The notes: generated from the letters alone by a model not told the origin. A stretch of DNA of 64,000 nucleotides from Welwitschia mirabilis (GCA_051453625.1 JBOZIK010000001.1:8605965-8669964); one strand, 5' to 3'; shown: positions 47,275 through 59,090, counted from the first letter of the stretch. Numbers and translations: made by a program.

Positions 47275-48065
47275 TGTAAAATGTTAAAACAAATAATTCA
47301 TAAGAAGTCTCTAATATCATCTTAATTTCTTTTCAATTTTAGCTCTTATACAATCATAAGTGGCATCTTTTAAGCATTTGATCATGTTAAGTATTTAGTA
47401 TTATGACACCTTCTTCCAATATAATTAAACATTTTGTTCATGAAGAAGACAATGCTACATTGCCAGTGAGCATTTATAGCCTTGATTCAGTTAAATATAT
47501 CACAAATAAATCATTAGAGATACCTTACAAGTAAGTGTCTATAGCCTATATGTAGTTAACTAAACCCATTAAAACTGATCAAAAATAAAATGGTACTTTT
47601 TGGAGAAGAGATATTATTTTTCTTTTGATTTTACTTCTTATATATTTTTTAATTCACATAGGAGGGATCATTGACTTATTAGCCTAATTAAAAAATATTT
47701 ATACACATAAATGCTTAAAATAAAGACATATCATGAAAGTAGAAAAATAATCTTTTCTTTTCTTGATTTCAAGTTAGAGATATCAAATGAATGAATAAAT
47801 TAACAAAAGAACTTAAAAATAAAAATAACTTACTCTTGAAAAAAATGATTCCTCTAATCTCAGCCAAACCATGGAATTACAAAAATATCTTATTCTTGTT
47901 TATGTAAAAAGGCCATTACCCAAGACTAGTAAGTCTTATGAACTCATCATATGATGAATGCAGTGGGTGGTCTATAAGCCTTATGAAGTAATGCCATTTT
48001 CGAAGAGGTAGATGATAAGGTTTAATTTAGTAAAGGCTTATCTTATGCTGAGAGTGATATTTGGA
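47275..48065 (-). mobile_element. Family B segment c, right part (resumes after family A)
   Basis: It starts TGTAAAATGTTAAAAC, continuing the sequence that stops at 36,072, and follows 30,942-31,700 in order. It is then joined directly to a family B LTR at 48,066, not to gag or pol. Confidence 0.65.
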
Positions 48066-49632
48066 GTTTTATTTATACTGTAGTATAATTAAATTGAAAT
48101 AAAATAGTTGGATACTAAATATCATTCTTTCATAGGAATAATTATGGTGACTGAGTAAAAATTATACAAAATTTTTCTTATCTTGTAATTAAAATCAAAG
48201 AAAGGAGAAAATAAAAAGTTTAAGAATTTTGTTGAAATTTTAAGTAGAAAGGTAGAAAAATGAATGAGCTTTATAGTTTAGCCTTATTTGTCCTCCATGA
48301 ATTCTTCAATTCAATGATATCCTATGAATTCCTATGATATACTTAAATTATCAAGTCATAATGCCTCAGTTCACAATGACATAATCATATTTACCAAATG
48401 AGTATTTATGAATTCAATAGTCACTTAGTCCTTTATATCCCTTTAATAAGAATGAAAAGTAAGGAATTATAGTACTTAAAATCTGTGAAAGAAAAGTAGC
48501 TTAAAATAACTAACTTATAGAATTCACTTGATTAGGAATATACTTGATAATATAGTCTTTCATAAGCATTAAAAGTAAAAATATATTTGTAATTAAAAAT
48601 CTAAAGTGAATAACTACTTTGTATTAAATCAAAAATACACATTACATCAATGAAAAAAGGAAGCTAGTATGAACTCCTTAAGGTAGTCTTGAAACAAATT
48701 TGCTTCCAAAGAATGTGCTTAAAATGCCATGTTAATTATGACACTTTAAGAATTTCTACTACTTTCTAATCAAAGGATATTACAAATGAGGTCTCAAGGC
48801 CTTTTTATAAGTGAGTATGGGATGAGGGGTGGTTGAAACCCTTTTGGCCTCTAGCACTAGATGGTTACTTATAAAGTTTGTCATCTTATATTAAGTGAGG
48901 TTTTTATCTTCTTATGTTAGTTAAGGATTGTCATGATGAGTTTAACATTGGATGCTAATGCTTATATCAACTGATGATATTATCATGTGTTTCCTATACT
49001 ATCTAACTTAACATTACTACTTACCACTACTATGTGTCATTTTTGTTACCGCCATTTGGTGTGCCTCAAGAATGCTAGTTATTTCTAGTGTAAAATTAGA
49101 TTAATCCCTTAACTACATTCAGCTAAATTTTTTATGACAAGCCATGCTTCATAATTGGAGAAACGAGAGAACATGAGAATTGAAATATTTTAATTACAAA
49201 AACTAGTGATATTGATGTCCTAGACAGTAGCGCCAGTGTTTTAAGCTAATTAATCTTTATCTTTTAGCATGTCCTTCAAAATGTGATAAATAGATTAAAA
49301 ATGTCATAGAAAGATGATAAATTTACAAATAGTATTAAAAAGAGGAAAAAGACATAATTATATGATAAAAAAAATATTCTGATATCTTTAATAAAGCTAC
49401 ATTGATTAGATAACTTGACTAGAATGTTAATGTTCACATGTGAGCACACTTGCTAACTAGAATTTTACTATACTACTAGGAAAAAGTTAATAATAAAATG
49501 ATCAACATAGAAAAATTATCTAATTAAAAAAAACTCCAGTATAATAGATGATATAACTTTATAAGATGTTTATGATTAATTTTTAAAAATGAAGCATTAA
49601 AATCAAAAAAATTCTATAAGAACTAGATGCCA
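48066..49632 (-). repeat. Family B 3' LTR (left copy of the pol-bearing element)
   Basis: It aligns with 57,038-58,400 over about 1.36 kb. Landmarks are ATAGGAATAATTATGGTGAC (48,136 and 57,102), ACACATTACATCAATG (48,635 and 57,608) and ATCTTCTT(T/A)TATTA-like stretches. The right end near GATGCCATA is followed by TTTTTTTCCCTT, a minus-strand polypurine tract. The exact left base is uncertain by a few nucleotides. Confidence 0.75.
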
Positions 49633-50985
49633 TAAATTTTTTTCCCTTGAAGAGAAAATGGATAGGTAATTTTGTATCACATAAAGGTCCAATGACACTT
49701 GGCTTTATAGAATCTATTTTGCTTGTATTCCCTCATCGCAGTTGGGGTTTAAACTTTGGACCGTTGGGTCCATGTGTCTATGAACTTCCACTCTAGAAAG
49801 CAGTCATTGATGACTCCATAACCTTAACTAAAGCTAAACTTTATCCTCTAAATCTTATAATAAAAAATTTTAAGATAATTTTAAGAACATATCCTTAGGA
49901 AATATTTATCTGAACATGAATTTTATTAAAAAAATATGCAAAGTAATGTAACTAAGCTATGATGCAGAAAAAGAAAAACTATTTAATGAGATATGACTAC
50001 CTTTTATTTCTTGTTGAAAATGATAAGTGAAAAGTTAATTCATAAAAATATTTTATGTCTTATGATGTTATTTCACATGAAATGGGCCTGAAATGGAATG
50101 GATGTTAAGGATGATAATATGAAAAAATGAATTAACGATGCAAATGATAAATAAAAGAGATAACCTATGTAAATTAATGGCCTTATTATTTTTTGTGATT
50201 TATAGTGGATTTTGTTACTTGAAAAGCATAGTATTTATCAAATAAGTTATAATAATTTAAGAAATCATAGCACATCTTAAGTATAAAAGTTAAAGACAAA
50301 ATAGTGCATAAGCCCTCCAATTCTTTCTTTTTGTTTTTGTTATTTTCCTTTTTCTACTAGCATATATGTACTTTGTTTTAAGCATTTTGAATCACATTAA
50401 GGATCTAGTATTACGAAATTTTCTTCCAATAGAGTTAAGCATTTTATTGTGTAAAAAAATTGGTGTTGCATTACCAAAAATTATCTATAGGCTTGATGCA
50501 GTTGATTATGTCATAAGTATATTATTAGAGTTGCATTAGCAGCAAGCATCTATAGCACTAATGTAGTTAACTAAACTTGATTGAGTGATTAATAAGATGT
50601 GATTTTGGAGAAGAAATATTATTTTTTAAATTCTTCTTCTCATATTCATCTCATTATGCACATAAAGAGGAGTCATTGGATCATTTTCCTAATTAAGAAA
50701 AACCTTGTTCTCACTAAAATATTTAAACATAAGAAACACAATATGAAGGTGGATTCCACATTTTTATTCCATTTTTATCAAAATTAAAGACCTTAAGTAA
50801 ACATGGCTTTAACAATCATACTAAAAATATGTGTAACTTTTCTTTAAAAATTCATAAGTTTACTTAATCATAATAATTAATTAAAATGATAGTGAGGCCA
50901 CTTATTATTAATTTTTATTAAAGGCCATTAACCTAGGTTTATAAGTGTAAGTCGATGGGAGGTGTGGATGGTAATATTTAAGATA
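49633..50985 (-). mobile_element. Family B 3' untranslated region, with a 200-bp extra segment
   Basis: From 49,840 on it aligns with segment c (29,960-31,700). The first 200 bases (about 49,640-49,840) are absent from the other copies and are less AT-rich than the surroundings. They may be original sequence lost elsewhere, or a small insertion. A 62-codon reading at 50,599-50,787 has no motif. Confidence 0.55.
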
Positions 50986-51099
50986 ATAACCATTAACTTT
51001 AAATTCTTGATGAGTTGTATTATTTTCAATGAGAAACACATCATTTAATAAAACATTTTTTTTATTAGATATAGGTTTTTCCACTTAGAAACTAGTTTA

Positions 51100-52120
51100 T
51101 CTAGAAACAAATGTAATCATGAAGTATATAATAAAACTAGCTTTTTTTTTCTAAAACATTTTTCTAATGATGTTTTAATCATGTAATTTCTTTATCTTTT
51201 CTTTGTTGATCTTTATATTCTCATAAGCATATTTTCTAATTTCATCTAATGCATTAAGTGAGTAGCCTATTTCTTCGTTGCTATCTCAAAATCTAAATTC
51301 ATGTGTTTGATTTCTTAATATACCTTATATTCAACTTATATAAGTATATGATAAGATTTTCCATAGATTAATCTAAATGAAGACATTCTTAATAGTGTTT
51401 TATAAGTTGTTTGATAGGCCTACAAAACATCATTAAGCTTATAGGATGAATCCTTCTTAGTTGATTTTACTACTCTTTGCATAAGATTATTTATTTCTCT
51501 ACCAATGATCATAACTTCACTACTAGTTTGAGGATGATAAGAAGTTACAACTTTATGAGTAACCATAAACTTAGCAACAATATTATTAAATATTATATTA
51601 TAAAATTAATTTTCACTATGACTAATTAAAGCTTGAGGATAACCAAATCTCATTAAAATATTTTTCTTAAAGTACTTTACTATAGTTTTTGTATCATTAG
51701 ATCAATAAATGCATGCTTCTACCTACTTAGTGATGTAATCGATATAAATAAGAATTTATTAGTATACATTTAAGAAAGAACATAGGTCTTGGAAATAAAT
51801 ACCCAAATATGGAAAGATTAAACAACAAGAATATAACTCAAAGGCATCATATGTTTCCATGAAAGGCTAATGCATTTATGGCAAATTTTACATGTGTTGC
51901 TATAGAGATAGGAATATTTAAAAATGGATGATTAATAAAAAATAAAGTAAAGGATTTTCATGGTGCTTTTGTTAGTAAAATAATGATCATCACAATCCTT
52001 ATAATAATAATGCTTTAGAATGTCATTAATTTTAAATGAAGAAATACATTTATGAATGACTTGATCTTAGTAATATTTAAATTGATAAGGAGCATCTAAA
52101 AAAAAGTATTTATCCTAACT
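51100..52120 (-). pseudogene. Family B integrase, degraded
   Basis: The minus strand near 51,430-51,530 reads YHPQTSSEVMIIGREINNLM, then RVVKSTKKDSSYKLNDVL, a close match to the Athila core YHPQTNGQAEVSNREIKxIL...RKDWxxKLxDALWA. The C-terminal side continues with SFRLIYGKSYHILI (PYRLVYGKACHLPV) and, near 51,150-51,320, KHMNLDFEIATKK. The Glu of the DDE triad region reads as SSEV. Numerous stops make it inactive. Confidence 0.75.
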
Positions 52121-52279
52121 TAAGAATTTCTTTCTATTGTTAAATATCTAATAAGAGGTAATAACCTTGAAGATTAAGTAATTTCTAATATGAGCAAACT
52201 AAGATATTTTTAAAATGTAGGGAAGATTTTGAGCTAGAAAAGTATCATTGATGGAAATATATGTTTGCAAGTTTTCCTA

Positions 52280-52600
52280 AGTTAATCATGAAAGATAGTT
52301 TACAATAATATTATTAAATTCATTTTTATCCTTAATTTATAAATAAAATTCTTACAAAAGTAGGAGTCATCTAATTAATCTATGATTGGAGTCCTTTTTA
52401 GAAAGTAGATATCTAAGGATTGGGTGGTTTGTAAATCAAGAAGATATTACTTAAATTTTTCTAAGGCAAAGACTATGAGGAGAAGCTCTTTGTTAGTGAT
52501 AGTGTAGTTTAGTTAAGTATCACTTAAGGTTTTACATCACACATAATTTTAAAGGGTAACTTCCAATCAGGTAATTAAATAATAGAAGTGAAGGTAAGTT
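52280..52600 (-). pseudogene. Family B RNase H, degraded
   Basis: Minus-strand reading gives LPFKIMCDVKP near 52,525-52,560 (compare LPFEIMCDASD), then TITNKELLLIVFALEKFK (compare TTEKELLAVVFALEKFR), and near 52,285-52,320 NEFNNIIVNYLS (compare GAENVVADHLSR). Motifs are in family order with stops between them. Confidence 0.7.
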
Positions 52601-52639
52601 TTCCTTTAAGATCATCAAAATATTACTCACACTCATGAG

Positions 52640-53420
52640 TCTAGTTAAAAGAGGCATCTTTACTTAGAGGATTATAAAATGGTTTGGAAATTTTAATAAG
52701 GTCTTTAATAAATCTTCTATAATAACTTGTGTATTTTAAAAATGATCTAATATCTTTTTGTTTTTATGGAGTAGGCAAGTGCATGATTAGTAAACTTTCA
52801 CAGGTCTAGTTGAATTCCTTTAGAGGGAATAACATGTCTTAAAGCTATTCCTTTATTGACCATGAAATGATGATTTATCCAATTTAATACAATGCATTTT
52901 TTTAATGCATCAAGTAAGGACACATTCTAAGTAATACAGATTATGATCAAAAGAGGCTTCATAGGTAGAAAAATTATTTATAATAGTTTTAGTGCATAAG
53001 TCTAATAAATCAAAGAAAATTCCAAGCAGACATTTTTAAAATGCAATTAGGACATTACAAAAACTAAAAAACATTTGTTTGTAGGAAAAACTTTCATATG
53101 GATAAGTAAAAGTGGTTTCATCTTGATCCTCAAAAGAAATTTGTATTTAATTGTACTTTAAATACCCATCTAGAAACTAGTAAAAAGGATGTCTAATAAG
53201 TTGTTCTAAGATTTGGTCAAATAATGGAAGAAGGGAATGATATCTTGGTGAAATGACATTGAGCTTTCTATAATCTATGAACATTCTTCATTTAACTACT
53301 AGTATAGTAGGAATAGTTAATTATATTCATTTTGTACTAGGGTAATTTTAGAATTCTTTACTACTATTTAGATTGAACTTTTCTATTTACTATCTGAGAT
53401 TAAATTAATAATTTCATTAT
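52640..53420 (-). pseudogene. Family B reverse transcriptase, catalytically dead
   Basis: Minus-strand reading includes DETTFTYPYESFSYKQM, then FCNVLIAF, the active-site region IINNFSTYEASFDHNL, then HFMVNKGIALRHVIPSKG and DIRSFLKYTSYYRRFIKD. This is the gypsy order. The catalytic pair, normally FMDDF, reads IINNF, with the two Asn codons at 52,973-52,978. Both changes are GAT to AAT on the sense strand. Frameshifts and stops are also present. Confidence 0.8.
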
Positions 53421-54154
53421 CTAAAAGCTTAATTACTTCATTTTTTTCCTACCTCTTTCAATGTTCGATTGATTTTTTACTAAGATTTGATCAATGGCTT
53501 AGCATTTTCTTCTAAGTAAGTGTCATATACGTAAATGCTAAGGTCAATGTCTCTAATGTCAAAGAGGGTTCATTTAATTTCTTGTTTATGTTTCCTCAAA
53601 ATGTTTAGCAATTTATTTTCTTAGGATAAAGATAATAAAGAACTAATAACTATTACAAAAATAGATTTATCTCCTAAGAAAGCATACTTAAGATTATTAG
53701 GAAGGGTTTTAAGCTCAATGGATTCTTTATTCTGAGTGATGATATAAAATTCTTACTCTTGAGGAAGATCTAAGATATGGTTCTTATGAAAGTGAGAGGA
53801 AGATTCTTGGTCTTCATGAAGGCTCTCTATTTTATCTACATGTCCTATTATATCATCATTAAAAGTTAATTTTAGCATTAAAAACAATCAATTATATTAT
53901 CATATTACTAAAGGATATTTTCATTACACTATTTCTATAGTTAATCAAGGAATTTAAGGTTTCTAGGAAAGGACTTTTCCAAGATGATAGTACTAACTGA
54001 TTTATTGTGTACTCTATATTTAAAACCTAAAATCCAATGGAAATTAATAGCTATCTACCATAACCATGACATATTCAATAACGCATAATGAAATTTTCAT
54101 AGAATTATTAGTGAGTTAAAGTTGGATCTTGGGGTTTTTAAGTCATTCAAAGCC
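53421..54154 (-). mobile_element. Linker between reverse transcriptase and protease of family B
   Basis: An acidic, polar reading appears on the minus strand around 53,750-53,830 (fragment DQESSSHFHKNHILDLPQ), like the acidic linker before the reverse transcriptase in Athila. No domain is recognisable. Confidence 0.5.
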
Positions 54155-54260
54155 TAATTTTTATAAGTACTATAGGAAAGCAAGTTTACACTAGCTTCTA
54201 AGTCTAATAATTCTTAGTTAAGTTACTTGTTTTCTATTTTAATGACAATCATAGGTAGTC
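54155..54260 (-). pseudogene. Family B aspartic protease active-site region
   Basis: The minus strand reads ELLDLEASVNLLSYSTYKN at about 54,160-54,216, matching ALLDLGASVNLLPYSVYK. As in family A, the Gly after the catalytic Asp is Glu. The rest of the domain cannot be followed. Confidence 0.65.
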
Positions 54261-54779
54261 AATATCTTTATATTTAGGTGGAAATTGGTTTTGAAAAATC
54301 ACACTAGTTTGTTATGCTAAAAAGGCTTTACCTTCTATGTTTGTATGCATTTTTACCACATACATATCCTTGAGGAACTTTACCTATGAAGGAACTTACT
54401 TAATTTCTTCTAGGAGGGGCATATTTATCTTAACTTCTTTAAAGATCTTGAAAGATTCTAATTGTTTTTTCATGATGTTGTCCTTTCTAAGCTATTAGGA
54501 AAAAGGTAAATGTTCTTTATAGATGGGTGAAGAATCCTCTATTATTTCATTATTATCTTTGTCTTCCATGGAAATTGTTTATTCATTAATTATGTTTTTC
54601 TTGCATTTACTTTTCAACTATTTTTCATTTCTAAGATGAATGTCTTTAGATTCTTATATTTCTGTGGTTTCTAAACCTTCTATGAATTTAGCTCCTTTAG
54701 GTCTTGACTATGAACTCATGGGGATCTTTCTAGGTTATTTTGATTTAGAGAAGAGAGAATTTATTAAAGTAATGGAATT

Positions 54780-55860
54780 TGATTTTGCATAGTTTTTTCA
54801 ATATTTCTTAAGAATAAGGAGTGTCACTTAATAATTCTTTCATGTTTATGATTAATTTGGGTTTGATCGCAATTAACCTAGGCTTGGTTACTAGGTAGAT
54901 GAAGAGGCATTTTGGTGATTTAATGGAAAGGGATAGAAGGATGATGAAGGAAATTTCTTTATTAGTTATTGTAATTTTGATTAGATGAATTATCTTATTT
55001 CCAAGAAAAATTAGAGTGGTTTCTTTACCTAGGATTATAGGTGTTGGAACAAGGATCACTTTCTTTTATTTTTCTTCTAGTGTCTTACTATGTTAACATG
55101 TTTGTTTATTATGTTTTAAAATACAATGATGAAGGGATACTTAGTTTTTTCATGTAAGACTATGTGGTAAATTAGAAATTTAGGTCTAATAATAAAAGGT
55201 CCAAATGAGATGAAAACTTATTCTAGTCTTTTTATTAGCTTATATATCATCTTAGTAACCTTAAAATTATTAATTACATTGAACACACTTATGGACCTAA
55301 TAGACTGAAGAAATCTAGATGGTTTAATTGATGTTTTCAATTCCTATAGCTTTTTACTATAGTTTTAATGTAATTCCATACTTCATCTAATAGAATACTA
55401 AGAAAAATAGTCCTACACAACATCTTGACTAACTTCCTATTATTTGTTAATAACACATTACAAAAAAAAGCTAATTTTCCTTTCTAGATCAAATCCATGT
55501 TGTGGGAATTTTTGAAGCAAATACTGAAATCTAAGGATTGATACTGCTTGATTATTTTTTTACTGATAATTCATTATATCTAACCTTAAAGCATTCATCT
55601 TATAATTTGGCAAAATTTTAAAAATGAAGGCTTTGTTTAAATGGATATAGATTTTAATGGATAAGGATTCAAGGATGTAAATCCACAATTTAGCATTTTT
55701 CCTTAGGAATAATAAAAATATATTGAGCCTATGGGTGTCATAGGTATTGAGGTATTGAGGTATGGTAATTAGTACACACTTGAATTCATTAGAATATAGG
55801 TAGGGTTCCTCCGGTTCTAGGCTATAAAAGTGGAAAAGTAATTATATGATGGACAACTTA
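54780..55860 (-). pseudogene. Family B gag, degraded
   Basis: The C-terminal side (54,780-55,060) shows a proline-rich reading and LFLRNIEKTMQNQ, matching the region duplicated in the non-autonomous copy. The core near 55,640-55,830 reads EPEEPYLYSNEFK and RLNIFLLFLRKNAKLWI, the counterpart of LRLFPFSLRDKAKSWL in Athila gag. Stops and frameshifts are frequent. No intact zinc knuckle was found. Confidence 0.65.
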
Positions 55861-57010
55861 AATTCTAACCTTTATGCTATCAACAATTGTATTACGTAAT
55901 AAGATGTTCTTAAGAATTGGGATTATAGGTAGTCATAAAGGATTTTCTTAAGGGGATTATTGTTTTACTAATTTTGTAGTTTATTGTACTCAATGTTTTG
56001 AGTTATTTTCTAACTAAGATAATATGTCTATAGTTTATTTAATAGTTTTTGATTTGATCAGGATATATTATTGTTAAAAAAGTGTTAAAAACTAGATTGA
56101 GAATTTGATTTTTATTAAGAGGCAAAAGCATATTCTTATTGGACATCATCATAAGTTTGGTTTTTAAATGGAATTATTTATTATTTATTACCCTTAATGT
56201 TAAGATTCATGTTGTTTTTGAAAGAATTTTTAATTAATCTATTTGATTCATTATGAATCAAAGGCATATAAGTTTCAAACTTAGTTTAGAGAATTTTTAG
56301 ATAGGACTAAAATGATATAAGTTTTATAAAGTTTACTAGAGGTCTCAAGAAAAATCTAGAAGAGTTTTACATAGAAGAGCTAGTGATATTGGTGAGGAAA
56401 AGTAGTGGTGCTAGTCAAATTAGAAGGTATGGATCAAGAAAAATCATAAATGATCATACAATTCATCAAATAATTAGAGTAACAAGGTTTAATTAGAGTA
56501 ATAAGTTTATAAAAAAATATAATAAAGACTAAAATGATAACATACTTGAAATAGATCCTAAGAATAATAAAATCTAATATTTTTTAGATAATTTTAATAG
56601 AAAACTATAAAACAAAAATAGAAACTTTGACTACTAAAATAAAATTTTCAAAAAGGAAAAGTACAAAAGAAATGAGTTCCATATTTATTTTTTTGCTTTA
56701 TTTTTAGTTGCAACCTATAAAAACTTTGTTATACCTATAATACAAAATATTTGATATCAAAATATAGTTTAGGTTGGAGTAGAAAAGCAAAAGAAAACTC
56801 TAAATTAGACTAGTTTAAGCATCACTAAAAATGAAGTAATACCACCACTAGAAAGAAAAGAGAGGTGAAAGCCACACAAAATAATAATAAAAAGGACTAA
56901 TTTGAGTTTTACTAAATAGGACCAATACTAATTACTAGAAAAATGTAAAATAGAACTAAACTAAAATCTTGCAAGAAAGCAAAACTATGTTTTCTTAAGA
57001 AGATACTATG
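55861..57010 (-). mobile_element. Family B 5' leader
   Basis: No ORF is supported. The part from about 56,280 aligns with the leader of the non-autonomous copy (34,290-35,067). Confidence 0.55.
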
Positions 57011-57037
57011 CCATTATCCCTACTAATGACACTAAAA
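57011..57037 (-). other. Primer binding site of the pol-bearing family B element
   Basis: The minus strand reads TTTTAGTGTCATTAGTAGGG, a degraded form of TTTTGGCGCCATTGCCGGGG, followed by ATAATGG, which is also found next to the site at 35,068. Confidence 0.6.
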
Positions 57038-58400
57038 TCTCTTCATGGTTTACTATAGTTAAATTGAGATAATCTAGGTGGATGTTTAGTATCATTCTTC
57101 TATAGGAATAATTATGGTGACTTAATAAAAATTACACAGAATTTTTCTTATCTTGTACATACAATCAAATAAAGGAAAAAATAGAAACTCTAAGAACGTT
57201 GTTGACACTTCAACCAAAGAGGTAGAAAAATAAATGATCTCCAAGGCTTAGGCTAATTTATCTTCCAGTAATATTTTAATCCAATGATATCTTATGAATT
57301 CCTAAAATATACTTAAATAATTAAGTTATTATGATTGAGATTCTGATGACATAATCTCATTTACCATATGAGGATCAGTGAATTTACTAGTTACTTTGTT
57401 TTTCATAAACCTTTAATAATAATGGAAAATAAGAGCTTATAATACTAAAAATCCATTAAATAAAAGTGACTTAAACTAATTAACTTGTGGAATGTACTCA
57501 GTTAGCAATATAACTTAATAATATAATTTTATCATAAGAATTACAAGTATAAAGTTATTTGCAGATTGAAACAAAAACTAAATAACTACTTTTATTAAAT
57601 CAAAAAATACACATTACATCAATGGAAGAAGGAAGCTAGTATGGACTCCTTAAACTAGTCTTAAAAAAAATTTGCTCCTAAAGAAAGTGCTTAGAAGGCC
57701 ATGTCAACTTTGACACTCTAAGGTATTTTATGACTTTTCAAATAAAGGATATTACAAATGAGGGATCAAGGTTTTTTTTATAGGTAAGCATGAGGTTAGA
57801 GGTGGTTGAAAACATTTTGGCTTTTATCAATAGCTAGGTTATTATAAAGTTTATCATGTTGCATTAGGTAAGGTTGTTATCTTCTTTTATTAAATGAGGG
57901 TTGTTATGATGAATCTAACACATGGATTTTGAATGATAGTGCTTCTACTAACTAATGACATTATCATGTGCTCTCCATTTCATATCACTTAAGATCACTA
58001 CAGGTCATTGTTACATATCATCCTCATCACTACACATGTCATTAAATGTCCTAGTTATTTCTAATATAAAACATGGTTAATTCCATTATTCCATTTAGCT
58101 AATTTTTTCATGATAAGTATAAATCCTAAGAATTAAAATGTTATAACTAGAAGGATTAGCAATGCTAGTGTATTAGGAGGCTGCACTAACCTTTTAAGTT
58201 AATTGATTTTCATCTTTTAGCATCTCCTTTAGATGCAATAGTAGCTTGAAAAAATCATGGAAATATGACAAGTTTACAAATAATATTAAAAAGAGGTAGA
58301 AGACATAATTTCATGATAAAACATTTATTATGATATCTTCTATTAAGCTAAATTGATTAGATAATGTGGTTCGAATGTCAAATTTTTCATGTTAATAGGT
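57038..58400 (-). repeat. Family B 5' LTR (right copy), truncated at its right end
   Basis: It aligns with 48,066-49,420 and then stops near TTTTTCATGTTAAT. The last roughly 200 bases of the LTR and all of segment c are missing, and sequence equivalent to 31,715 onward follows directly. Confidence 0.7.
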
Positions 58401-58990
58401 TTTCTAAATGAAAAGGCTTAAGATGATGATTGTACAAGTGGTAGTACTTGAGTGGTTTTAGGCAAGATAGACCATCAAGAAAACATGTTTTTAATGCTTT
58501 TAATTTTTTTCAATCTAAATCTAATCTAAAAGGTAAATCTAATTTAAAATCATGTAATAAAGCTAAAAATTTTAAGCAAAAGGATTTTCTAATGTATGTC
58601 ATATATGAAGATTCAAGATGGTAATTAATGCAAAGATCGGATGATGAATTGTAATTATGCAAACCATTTTGAACTAGGAGATAATCTATATATATTTTTA
58701 TGCATGAGTCCATAAAATTAGGAGGAAGATAAATGCAAGTATTAAAATTATGCATTCAAAGTTAGAAAGAGTCCATCCTTTTACTTATTTATGCTTACTG
58801 AACATCTTGTATAATACATTATTATAAGATGAATACAAAAGTGAGTTACAGAGCATTAAAGAAGGTGAATGTTTATTAAGATTCCATAACTAAAGAAGGT
58901 TTATCTTCTTTATTGATATTTGGATCTTATTTAATATATAAAGATGAAAATGAAATGATTTGACTTAAGAACTTATTAAGAAAAAGATTC
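58401..58990 (-). mobile_element. Fragment of a second family B non-autonomous copy
   Basis: It aligns with 31,715-32,330, including GTGG(T/A)TTTTAGG-type landmarks near 58,450 and TTATCTTCTTTATTG near 58,902. It contains the partner of the small conserved ORF. It runs into an N gap at 58,991. Confidence 0.6.
58510..58755 (-). CDS. Small conserved ORF, second copy
   Basis: An 81-codon reading whose last 67 residues align without gaps to the reading at 31,832-32,053, sharing VQN.LHN, SYM..IRK.FCLKFL and a C-terminal F-R-L-D-L run. The annotated Met lies upstream of the shared PPNFM stretch. No membrane segment or known motif is evident. It may encode an accessory protein of the non-autonomous family B subtype, or may be a chance open frame. 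Confidence 0.35.
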   Translation of the reverse strand: MHNFNTCIYLPPNFMDSCIKIYIDYLLVQNGLHNYNSSSDLCINYHLESSYMTYIRKSFCLKFLALLHDFKLDLPFRLDLD

Positions 58991-59090
58991 NNNNNNNNNN
59001 NNNNNNNNNNNNNNNNNNNNNNNNNNNNNNNNNNNNNNNNNNNNNNNNNNNNNNNNNNNNNNNNNNNNNNNNNNNNNNNNNNNNNNNNNN
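58991..59090. other. 100-N gap
   Basis: A fixed-size gap. The flanks do not overlap and are of different nature (retrotransposon on the left, unassigned ORF on the right), so contig order here is unproven. Confidence 0.99.

Larger units (their letters stand above)
48066..58400 (-). mobile_element. Athila-like Ty3/gypsy retrotransposon (family B) with pol, inactive
   Basis: Direct LTRs at 48,066-49,632 and 57,038-58,400 enclose, on the minus strand, a primer binding site, leader, gag, protease, reverse transcriptase, RNase H, integrase and a 3' untranslated region. The right LTR is about 200 bp short at its far end. All coding domains are riddled with stops. Protein motifs resemble those of family A, but LTRs and leaders do not align between the families. 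Confidence 0.75.

Noticed and set aside
54808-55059. Minus-strand 83-codon ORF in the family B gag region
   Set aside because: The gag C-terminal motif (LRNIEKTMQNQ) is in another frame of the same DNA, so this open frame is a shadow.
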